Shown piece after piece: positions 57,376 to 64,000 of a stretch of 64,000 bases of DNA (positions are counted from its first letter, which is position 1; every line of letters starts with the position of its first letter). Position numbers and translations under genes: made by a program. The DNA comes from Dyella_A sp049445995 (lineage in GTDB: Bacteria; Pseudomonadota; Gammaproteobacteria; Xanthomonadales; Rhodanobacteraceae). Under the pieces are notes generated by a model that worked only from the letters and a program-made list of their open reading frames with translations, made no database searches and had not been told where the DNA came from. The stretch covers positions 19,397 to 83,396 of the forward strand of contig NZ_JBMSDZ010000016.1 of the NCBI RefSeq assembly GCF_049445995.1. The letters are read 5' to 3'.

Positions 57376-57592
57376 CGTCGTGGCCTTTCTGCGCCGCAGT
57401 GATGGCGCCCGCGCTGCCGCGCCCGGCGTCAGCGGCGAGGACAGCCTGCCGCTGGCCTCGGGCGTGTCGTCGCTCACCGCGCCGCTGCTCATGGTGCAGA
57501 GTTTCTACAAGGCAGCCAGCGCACTGGCGCTCGCGCGCGGCTACGATCCGGACGTACCGCCGCACCTGCGCAAGGTCACGGAGACCGTCTGA
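57376..57592 (+). pseudogene. C-terminal remnant of a NagB-II/SIS-domain deaminase-like gene
   Basis: The frame ending at the TGA shared with nagA (TGATG) reads VSGEDSLPLASGVSSLTAPL, LMVQSFYKAASALALARGYD, PDVPPHLRKVTETV. PDxPPHLRKVTET is the C-terminal signature of SIS-domain glucosamine-6-phosphate deaminases. Upstream of about 57376 the frame loses similarity. It is directly followed by nagA, as in intact nag operons. Confidence 0.65.
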
Positions 57593-58746
57593 TGTCCGCT
57601 TCGCTCACTGCCTTGGTCAACGCCCGCGTGATGGGTGGGCACGGCCTGCGCGATGGCCTGGCCGTGCTGGTCGACGGCGCACGCATCGCCGCGGTCTGCC
57701 CGGCCGACGATCCGCGCGTGGCGCAGGCGACCCGGCACGACCTCGGCGGCAAGCTGCTGCTGCCCGGCTTCATCGACGTGCAGGTCAACGGCGGCGGCGG
57801 GCTGCTGTTCAACGACGCGCCCACGGTGGAGACATTGCGCGGCATCGCCTCCGCGCACCGGCTATTCGGCACCACCGGGATGCTGCCCACGTTGATCACC
57901 GACACCCGCGACACCATGCGCCGCGCGCTGGACGCGGTGGACGCGGCGATCGAGGCGGGCGTGCCGGGCATCCTGGGCATCCATCTGGAAGGCCCGTTCC
58001 TCGCCGGCGCGCGCAAGGGCATCCACGACAGCACGCTGTTCCGCCCGATGGATGAAGAAGACCTCGCCCTGATCTGCGCGCCGCGCCGCGGCAAGGTGAT
58101 GCTCACGCTGGCACCCGAATGCGTGCCGCCGGCGACCATTCGCCGCCTCGCCGACGCGGGGGTGCTCGTGGTGGCCGGCCACACCGGCGCCGACTACGCC
58201 ACCACGCGCGCCGCGCTCGACGCCGGCGTGTGCGGCTTCACCCACCTGTACAACGCGATGACCACGCTCACCGGTCGCGAGCCCGGCGTGGTCGGCGCCG
58301 CGCTGGACGATGCGCACAGCTGGTGCGGACTGATCGTCGACGGCCACCACGTGCATCCGGTCAGCCTGCGCGTGGCGATCGCGGCCAAGGCGCGCGGCAA
58401 GTGCGTGCTGGTCACCGACGCGATGCCGCCGGTGGGCTCGGATCGTCCCCACTACACGCTCAACGGCCAGACCATCGTGATGAAGGACGGCATCTGCCGC
58501 AGCGACGACGGCGTGCTCGCCGGCTCCGCGCTGGACATGGCCAGCGGCCTGCGCAATCTGGTGCGGATGGTCGGCGTGCCGCTGGACGAGGCCTCGCGCA
58601 TGGCCAGCGCCTATCCGGCCGACTGGCTGGGGCTGGCCGCCACGCACGGACGCATCGCGGCCGGGCAGCAGGCCGACCTGGTCGCGCTGGACGATGCGCT
58701 GCGCGTGCGCGACAGCTGGATCGCAGGAAATCACGCCGCGCACTGA
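57592..58746 (+). CDS. nagA: N-acetylglucosamine-6-phosphate deacetylase
   Basis: 384 residues, full length. It removes acetyl from GlcNAc-6-phosphate in amino-sugar and cell-wall recycling, in the cytoplasm. Metal and substrate motifs are intact: LPGFIDVQVNGGGGLLFND, GILGIHLEGPFLAGARKGIH, VVAGHTGADYATTRAALDAG, FTHLYNAMTTLTGREPGVVG, DGHHVHPVSLRVAI and LVTDAMPPVGSDRPH (the catalytic aspartate). Its start overlaps the stop of the nagB-II-like remnant by one base. With the rest of the operon deleted, it may have lost its original promoter. Confidence 0.95.
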   Translation: MSASLTALVNARVMGGHGLRDGLAVLVDGARIAAVCPADDPRVAQATRHDLGGKLLLPGFIDVQVNGGGGLLFNDAPTVETLRGIASAHRLFGTTGMLPTLITDTRDTMRRALDAVDAAIEAGVPGILGIHLEGPFLAGARKGIHDSTLFRPMDEEDLALICAPRRGKVMLTLAPECVPPATIRRLADAGVLVVAGHTGADYATTRAALDAGVCGFTHLYNAMTTLTGREPGVVGAALDDAHSWCGLIVDGHHVHPVSLRVAIAAKARGKCVLVTDAMPPVGSDRPHYTLNGQTIVMKDGICRSDDGVLAGSALDMASGLRNLVRMVGVPLDEASRMASAYPADWLGLAATHGRIAAGQQADLVALDDALRVRDSWIAGNHAAH

Positions 58747-58824
58747 ACGCCGTTGCCACTCAACTGCAAACAACGCGATGCGATGATGCGTGGCTGATTC
58801 GTCCGTCTTCCGCGAGGCCCGTGC

Positions 58825-60798
58825 ATGTCCCTGCTCCGTCGTCTGCTGGTTCCCTTGGCCTGCGTGGCCGCCCTGGCCGGATCGGCGCACGCCGCCGCGC
58901 CCGCGCCGCACCACCGCATCATCGTGTTCGTGTGGGACGGCATGCGGCCGGACGCGATCAGTGCGCAGGACACGCCGAACCTGCTGGCGCTGTCGCGGCG
59001 CGGCGTGTTCTTCACCGACAACCACTCGACCTACCCCACCTTCACCATGGCGAACGCGTCGAGTTTCGCCACCGGCGCGTTTCCGGGGCCGATCGGCTTC
59101 TACGGCAACAGCTTCTATGCGCCGGGCGGCGAAGGCCTGAACGCGAAGGGCGAGGCGGCGGATTTCCAGGACCCGATCTACACCGAGGATTACGCCGTGC
59201 TGCGCGACCTCGACCGCCACGAGGACGGCGCCCTGCTGCAAGTGCCGACCCTGCTCGCCACCGCGCACACCGCCGGGCTGACCACCGCGGTGATCGGCAA
59301 GTCCGGCCCGGCCTTCCTGCAGGATTACAAACTCCCCGACGTCGGCGGCAACAACGTGCTGCTGGATGAGAACACCGTGCTGCCGCTGGCCTTCGCCAGG
59401 GAGTTGCAGGCTGCCGGCTACCCGCTGCCCGCGCACGTCGTCCACACCTACGGCCCGGCCCAGCTGCAGCTGCGCGAGGACAACGGCGCGCCGACCGCCG
59501 CGGGCAAGCTGGTCACGTTGAAGGACGGCGTCACCTCCGACGCCACCGCCGCCGGCGAGACCACGCCCGGCCCGGCCAACGCGTGGATGATGCAGGTCTA
59601 CCTGGACGAGGTGCTGCCCAGGCACCGGCCGGACGTGAGCATCGTGTGGCTGCGCAATCCCGACACCACCCAGCACCAGTACGGCGTGGGCTCGCCGGAG
59701 TTCCACCGCGCGCTGCAGGCGCAGGACGCGCTGCTCGGCCAGCTGGAGGCGAAGCTGCGCGAACTGGGCATGGCGCAGGACACCGACCTCATCGTGGTGT
59801 CCGACCACGGCCACAGCAACGTCGCCGGTCCGGCCGACCTGTTTCCGCTGCGCGCGATCAACGACGGCCGCGTGGCCGGCATCGACCGCGACTGGGGCTT
59901 TTCGGTGTCCGGCAGCGTGCGCATGGCCGATGACCTGACCCACGCCGGCTTCCACGCCTACGACGGCGAGGGCTGCATCTACGCGCCGGTGATGAGCGGC
60001 ATCCGCGCCGACGGCACACCGCTGCACCCCACCCGCTACGATGACGACGGCCACGTGTGCGGCAAGCCCGGCCCGTACACCACGCCCAGCTACGTGGTGC
60101 CGGACGTATTGCCGAAGGACGCCGTGGTGATCGCGCCGAACGACGGCACCGATTACCTGTACGTGCCCACGCACGATGCGGCGGTGGTCAGGCGCGTGGT
60201 GCGCTTCCTGCAATCGCGCAACGTGGTCAACACGGTGTTCGTGGCCAAGCGCTACGGCGCGATCCCCGGCACGCTGCCGGCCGAGGCGGTGCACCTGGAG
60301 AACGCCCGTCGCGGGCCGGACATCATCATCAGCTACGCGTGGGACGCCAATGCCGTGGTGCAGGGCTTCCCCGGCACCGAGGTCGGCACGGTGTCCACCG
60401 AGCGCGGCCAGCATGGCAGCTTCAGCCCGCGCGACGTGCACAACACGCTGATCGCCAGCGGTCCGGATTTCCAGCGCGCGATGCGCGATCCGCTGCCCAG
60501 CGGCAACGTCGACCTGGCGCCCACGCTGGCGGCGCTCTTGAACCTGCCGCTGCCCACCGCGCAGGGCCGCGTGCTGCACGAGGCGCTCAGCGGCGCGCTG
60601 GCGCGACCGCTCGCTGCCTACCGGGTCGAAACCGCGACACTGCGCCCGCAGCAACCCGCCACCGGTCTGAAAAGGCAGCGCATCGACGGCAGCCCGCTGA
60701 AAAGCACCCGTTTCGACTTTGCGGTGTGGCTCAAGCAGCTCAGCAGCGGCGATCGACGCTGGACCTACTTCGACCGGGCCGGGCCGGATCGCCGATAG
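58825..60798 (+). CDS. Exported alkaline phosphatase/phosphodiesterase family protein
   Basis: 657 residues with signal peptide (LLVPLACVAALAGSAHAAAP). The fold begins with IIVFVWDGMRPDAISAQDTP (first metal site). STYPTFTMANASSFATGAFP carries the probable nucleophile. RNPDTTQHQYGVGSPEFHRA and LIVVSDHGHSNVAG give the second metal site. GSFSPRDVHNTLIASGPDFQ is a C-terminal metal-site block. It resembles nucleotide pyrophosphatase/phosphodiesterase enzymes and may be a broad-substrate phosphodiesterase. The C-terminal 80 residues (ETATLRPQQPATGLKRQRID) are less typical. It stands alone in a 78-base gap after nagA. Confidence 0.88.
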   Translation: MSLLRRLLVPLACVAALAGSAHAAAPAPHHRIIVFVWDGMRPDAISAQDTPNLLALSRRGVFFTDNHSTYPTFTMANASSFATGAFPGPIGFYGNSFYAPGGEGLNAKGEAADFQDPIYTEDYAVLRDLDRHEDGALLQVPTLLATAHTAGLTTAVIGKSGPAFLQDYKLPDVGGNNVLLDENTVLPLAFARELQAAGYPLPAHVVHTYGPAQLQLREDNGAPTAAGKLVTLKDGVTSDATAAGETTPGPANAWMMQVYLDEVLPRHRPDVSIVWLRNPDTTQHQYGVGSPEFHRALQAQDALLGQLEAKLRELGMAQDTDLIVVSDHGHSNVAGPADLFPLRAINDGRVAGIDRDWGFSVSGSVRMADDLTHAGFHAYDGEGCIYAPVMSGIRADGTPLHPTRYDDDGHVCGKPGPYTTPSYVVPDVLPKDAVVIAPNDGTDYLYVPTHDAAVVRRVVRFLQSRNVVNTVFVAKRYGAIPGTLPAEAVHLENARRGPDIIISYAWDANAVVQGFPGTEVGTVSTERGQHGSFSPRDVHNTLIASGPDFQRAMRDPLPSGNVDLAPTLAALLNLPLPTAQGRVLHEALSGALARPLAAYRVETATLRPQQPATGLKRQRIDGSPLKSTRFDFAVWLKQLSSGDRRWTYFDRAGPDRR

Positions 60799-61018
60799 GC
60801 GCCGCGGGCAGCGGCAAGACGATCGCCGCAGTTGCGGCTGCATCGGCACCGTGCGGCCGAACCCGGGACGCCGTCGGACGTCGCGGAACCTGTCGTCGAC
60901 GATCGTCCGGCGCTGCCTCGGCGATGCCGCCCGGGCGGGCCGCGTTTTGGGCCGCGGCGCACCACCCCGCGCCGATCGGCGCGGACCGCCCCCGCCGCTC
61001 CAGCCGCTGCTTGCGAGG

Positions 61019-61432
61019 TCAGCGTCTGTCCAGCGAATACCGCCCCGCACCCGTCACGCAAAGCAGCAACAGCCCGCCCGCGATACTGATGTTCTTGTAG
61101 AAGTTGATCATGCTCGCGTACTGCATGGCGCCCGACATGTGCCAGTACGGGTGGCCGATCAGCGCCGCGGCAAGCGTATAGATCGCGAGGATCAGTGCCA
61201 GCGGGCGGGTGTAGAAGCCGAGTACCAGCGCGATGCCCGCGCCGAACTCCAGGAGCACGGCGATGATCGTCACCAGCGTGGCCCCCGGCAATCCGGTCGA
61301 GCTCATGTAGGCCTCGGTATCCGTGAAGTTGACGACCTTCTGCCAGCCGAACTTCACGAACAGGACCATCAACGCGACGCGGGCGATGAGGATGAGCCTG
61401 TCCCTGTGGTTCTCGAACAAGGTGTAACGCAT
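61019..61432 (-). CDS. DoxX-family membrane protein
   Basis: 137 residues from the ATG at 61430-61432. Four hydrophobic segments (ILIARVALMVLFVKFGWQKV, ATLVTIIAVLLEFGAGIALV, PLALILAIYTLAAALIGH, NISIAGGLLLLCVTGAG) and the conserved FGWQKV and GHPYWHMSG are typical of DoxX/YphA proteins. Their function is unclear (quinone-linked or membrane redox). The 292 bases between it and cpdB (61433-61724) hold both promoters and no gene. Confidence 0.88.
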   Translation of the reverse strand: MRYTLFENHRDRLILIARVALMVLFVKFGWQKVVNFTDTEAYMSSTGLPGATLVTIIAVLLEFGAGIALVLGFYTRPLALILAIYTLAAALIGHPYWHMSGAMQYASMINFYKNISIAGGLLLLCVTGAGRYSLDRR

Positions 61433-61724
61433 GGTTGTCTCCCCCGGGACGGTCGAGTCGGCACCGCGATGGACGCGGCGGTCGGGGTTCGCCAGGGGCA
61501 TCGTGGCGAAATCAGCCCGAGAGGTGTCCCTGGTGCCGATGGTAGGCGCTTCGCGCAGGCTTTCCCATCAACGATAGTGCCGTGAACCGACACCATCGAC
61601 CGGCATCGCGCGTCGCACCCCGGCTGCATGATCCGCACGATCGAACAGGCCGTGCTCAGAGGGCGGGCAGGCGGTCATGCCGATCTGCTAGCTTCTGCGC
61701 CTTGCACGCCCACCCGAGATACGT

Positions 61725-63755
61725 ATGTCAGTTCGCCATCCGCTCCTCTCCTCGTTGGCCCGCTCCTCGTTGGCCTGGGGTATCCTGGCCAGCGGCCTGA
61801 TCGCTGGCTGCGCCAGCCTGGGCCATCTTCATCAGCCGCTGCCGGATGGCACCCGCGCGGACGTGGCCATGCTCGAAACCACGGATATCCACTCGAACAT
61901 CCTCGGTTACGACTACTACAAGCTCAAAGCCGACCCGACGCTGGGCTACGAGCGCACGGTGACGCTGATCCGCCAGGCGCGCCGGCAATTTCCCAACACC
62001 TTCCTGTTCGACGACGGCGACACCATCCAGGGCTCGGTGCTGGCCGACTACCAGGCGCTGGCCCGGCCGGTGGGCTGCGACGAGGAGCTGGCGATCTACC
62101 GCGCCATGGACAGCGTCGGCTACGACGGCGCCACCGCCGGCAACCACGAGTTCAACTACGGCCTGCCGTTCCTGTCGCAGGTCACCGGCACGCCGATGAA
62201 CGTGGAAGGCGGCACGTCCAGGCACTGCGCCGGCCCGCATTTCCCGCTGGTGCTGGCCAACGTGGCCAGTGCGCGCGATGGCAAGCCACTGTTCAAGCCG
62301 TGGGCGGTGCTGCGCAAGACCATCGAGGCGTACACGCCCGACGGCAGCAAGCTGGAGGTGCCGCTGAAGGTGGGCATCCTCGGCTTCGCGCCGCCGCCGA
62401 TCCTGCAGTGGGACCAGCAGAAGCTCAATGGCAAGGTCACCGTGAGCGGCGTGGTGGAGGCGGCGCAGAAATACCTGCCCGAGCTGGAAGCCCAGCATCC
62501 GGACCTGATCGTCGCCGTGCTGCACGGCGGACTGGACGATCGCCCCTACACGCCGGACATGGAAAACGGCGGCTGGCACCTGGCCGGCGTGCCGGGCATC
62601 GATGCCCTGCTGCTGGGCCACTCGCACGGCGAGTTCCCCGGCCCACGCTACGCCGACATGCGGGACGTCGACGCCAAGCGCGGCTTCGTGCGCGGCGTGC
62701 CGGCGGTGATGGGCGGCTTCTTCGGCAAGGACCTGGGCGTGATCAAGCTGGCGCTGGTGCGCCAGGGCGGCCAGTGGGTGGTGGATACCGCCGACACGCA
62801 CAGCGAGGTGCGCGCGATCTGCCAGCCGGCCGTGAAGGGCCGGGCGCCGGACTGCGTGGCGCCGGATCCGGCGATCGCCCCGCTGGTGGCCAAGGTGCAC
62901 GAGGCCGCCATCGCCTACGTCAACACGCCGATCGGCGACACCCGCGTGCGGCTGAGCAGCTACTTCGCCGACGAGGGCGACATGACCGCGCTGGCGCCGA
63001 TCAACGCCGCGCAGGCGGACTACGTGCGCCGCGAGCTGCCCAGGATCCATCCGGAGCTGGCCGGCGTGCCGGTGCTGTCGGCCGCCGCCGCATTCCGCAC
63101 CGGCTTCGGCGGCCCGGACGACTACACCGACGTGGCCCCCGGCCCGCTCACCCTGCGCAGCGCCGCCGACCTGTACTTCTATCCGAACACCCTGGCCGCG
63201 GTGAAGACCGACGGCGCCGGACTCAAGGCCTGGCTGGAACAGTCGGCGCGCCGCTTCCACCGCATCGACCCGGCCAGGACGGGCGAGCAGGCGCTGATCG
63301 ACCCGCACTACGTCGGCTACAACTTCGACCAGATCCAGGGTGGCATCGCCTACACCATCGACGTGTCCAAGCCAGCCGGCGAGCGCATCACCACGCTCAC
63401 GTATCACGGCAAGCCGGTCACGGCGCAGCAGCCGTTCGTGATCGTCACCAACAACTACCGCGCCAGCGGCGGCGGACATTTCCCGGGCCTGGACGGCGGC
63501 AACATCGTGCTGGCCTCGCCCGACGGCGCGCGCGAGATCCTGGCGCGCTGGATCGAGCGCAAGCGGCGCCTGACCGCGGCCGACCTGGAACCGACATCCT
63601 GGCACTTCGCCCCGCTCAAGACCCGCGGCCCGGTGGTGTTCCGCACTGCCGCGGGCAAGCAGGCGGTGGCCGCGGCCGCCGGCCTGAACCACGTGCACCA
63701 GCTGAAGGACCACGGCGACGGCACCGCCACCTACGCGATCGACCTGTCCCGTTGA
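61725..63755 (+). CDS. cpdB: 2',3'-cyclic-nucleotide 2'-phosphodiesterase/3'-nucleotidase
   Basis: 676 residues. A lipoprotein-like signal (LAWGILASGLIAGCASLGHL, cysteine near residue 29) is followed by the CpdB metallophosphoesterase domain: ADVAMLETTDIHSNILGYDY, FLFDDGDTIQGSVLADYQAL, GATAGNHEFNYGLPFLSQVT and LIVAVLHGGLDDRPYTPDM. The C-terminal nucleotidase domain contains YNFDQIQGGIAYTIDVSKPA and VTNNYRASGGGHFPGLDGGN. It degrades 2',3'-cyclic and 3'-nucleotides to nucleosides and phosphate in the periplasm. Being a likely lipoprotein is a variation from E. coli CpdB. Confidence 0.93.
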   Translation: MSVRHPLLSSLARSSLAWGILASGLIAGCASLGHLHQPLPDGTRADVAMLETTDIHSNILGYDYYKLKADPTLGYERTVTLIRQARRQFPNTFLFDDGDTIQGSVLADYQALARPVGCDEELAIYRAMDSVGYDGATAGNHEFNYGLPFLSQVTGTPMNVEGGTSRHCAGPHFPLVLANVASARDGKPLFKPWAVLRKTIEAYTPDGSKLEVPLKVGILGFAPPPILQWDQQKLNGKVTVSGVVEAAQKYLPELEAQHPDLIVAVLHGGLDDRPYTPDMENGGWHLAGVPGIDALLLGHSHGEFPGPRYADMRDVDAKRGFVRGVPAVMGGFFGKDLGVIKLALVRQGGQWVVDTADTHSEVRAICQPAVKGRAPDCVAPDPAIAPLVAKVHEAAIAYVNTPIGDTRVRLSSYFADEGDMTALAPINAAQADYVRRELPRIHPELAGVPVLSAAAAFRTGFGGPDDYTDVAPGPLTLRSAADLYFYPNTLAAVKTDGAGLKAWLEQSARRFHRIDPARTGEQALIDPHYVGYNFDQIQGGIAYTIDVSKPAGERITTLTYHGKPVTAQQPFVIVTNNYRASGGGHFPGLDGGNIVLASPDGAREILARWIERKRRLTAADLEPTSWHFAPLKTRGPVVFRTAAGKQAVAAAAGLNHVHQLKDHGDGTATYAIDLSR

Positions 63756-64000
63756 GGATCGCGACATGGGGGTAGGGGGAGCCGGCGCCGGCAGCGTTTG
63801 ACCGGTGTGGGTTCCGGATCGGCAACGTCTGCGCCGCCCCGGACCCGGCATCCCCCCGCGCAGGGATTGCGGCCCTCAGAGGGTGTCGACAAAATAATCA
63901 GCTTGCGAGTCTGGTAGCAAGGATACGCGCCTCGACCAGCCAAACCCAAGCCACCGGTGCCCATGACGAACGGTCGTGGTGCGCCATCAGGCGGCGGGCG
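63756..64000. other. Right end of window, no gene seen
   Basis: 245 bases after cpdB contain no ORF with recognisable similarity. The plus-strand text GACAAAATAATCAGCTTGCG near 63889 is less GC-rich and might be a promoter or the edge of a mobile element, but I cannot support that. Confidence 0.4.

Noticed and set aside
57862..61050. Open frame of more than 1000 codons antisense to nagA and the phosphodiesterase gene
   Set aside because: Shadow frame with no domains; the plus-strand genes are clear.
63731..63964. 78-codon minus-strand ORF at the right edge as an IS or regulator gene
   Set aside because: No recognisable motif, overlaps the 3' end of cpdB and looks like a GC-rich chance frame.

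Overview
The window is high-GC DNA with ordinary gammaproteobacterial housekeeping genes. The mix of trmL, ubiJ-ubiB, ubiK, glnB, comM, hemF, tandem M61 peptidases, an aryl-polyene (xanthomonadin-type) ketosynthase block and GTAGGAGC-type palindromic repeats points to the Xanthomonadales, most likely Rhodanobacteraceae (Rhodanobacter/Dyella-like). That placement is inference from gene content; no 16S gene is present.

Layout. 0-7 kb: the 5' part of pssA, an ECF sigma factor with two overlapping membrane-protein genes, a lipoprotein, a secreted M16 peptidase, then a 69-aa membrane-anchored protein behind what looks like a complete sigma-54 control region. 6.4-15.7 kb: trmL, ubiJ-ubiB, truC, arfB, an acyltransferase, and a LysR regulator divergent from aceB-aceA (glyoxylate shunt). 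15.8-30.3 kb: a metal and oxyanion resistance region with a CusA-type RND efflux operon, a YncE-like beta-propeller, chrB and chrA with broken remnants beside them, a heavy-metal-type two-component system translationally coupled to a DUF2127 gene, and a cation/proton antiporter. 30.5-38.6 kb: comM, ubiK, glnB, gpmA, a repeat protein, hemF and three genes of an aryl-polyene cluster cut off by a transposase scar next to tRNA-Arg(CCG). 39.6-48.5 kb: two tandem M61 peptidases, an amino-acid permease, a sterol-desaturase-like protein and two Hsp20 genes. 48.9-49.9 kb: a brnT-brnA toxin-antitoxin pair and IS110 debris. 49.9-63.8 kb: a dense set of exported phosphoester hydrolases (two nucleotide pyrophosphatase/phosphodiesterase-like proteins, glpQ, phoA, cpdB) with a TonB-dependent receptor, and a nag locus that has lost its middle (remnants of nagX and a nagB-II-like gene, intact nagA).

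How it works together. The right-hand third reads as an envelope phosphate/nucleotide scavenging neighbourhood. The middle reads as an assembled metal-stress region with several scars of gene loss (chrB fragment, possible DUF1259 fragment, flanking near-repeats). Four copies of one long palindromic element (9.4, 14.2, 34.7, 43.8 kb) sit at gene ends and in two cases supply the stop codon. Several genes have a -10-like hexamer about 7 nt before the ATG, suggesting leaderless transcripts. The strongest candidate for an undescribed regulated unit is the sigma-54-type promoter with paired upstream palindromes and an IHF-like site in front of the 69-aa protein at 6.1 kb.
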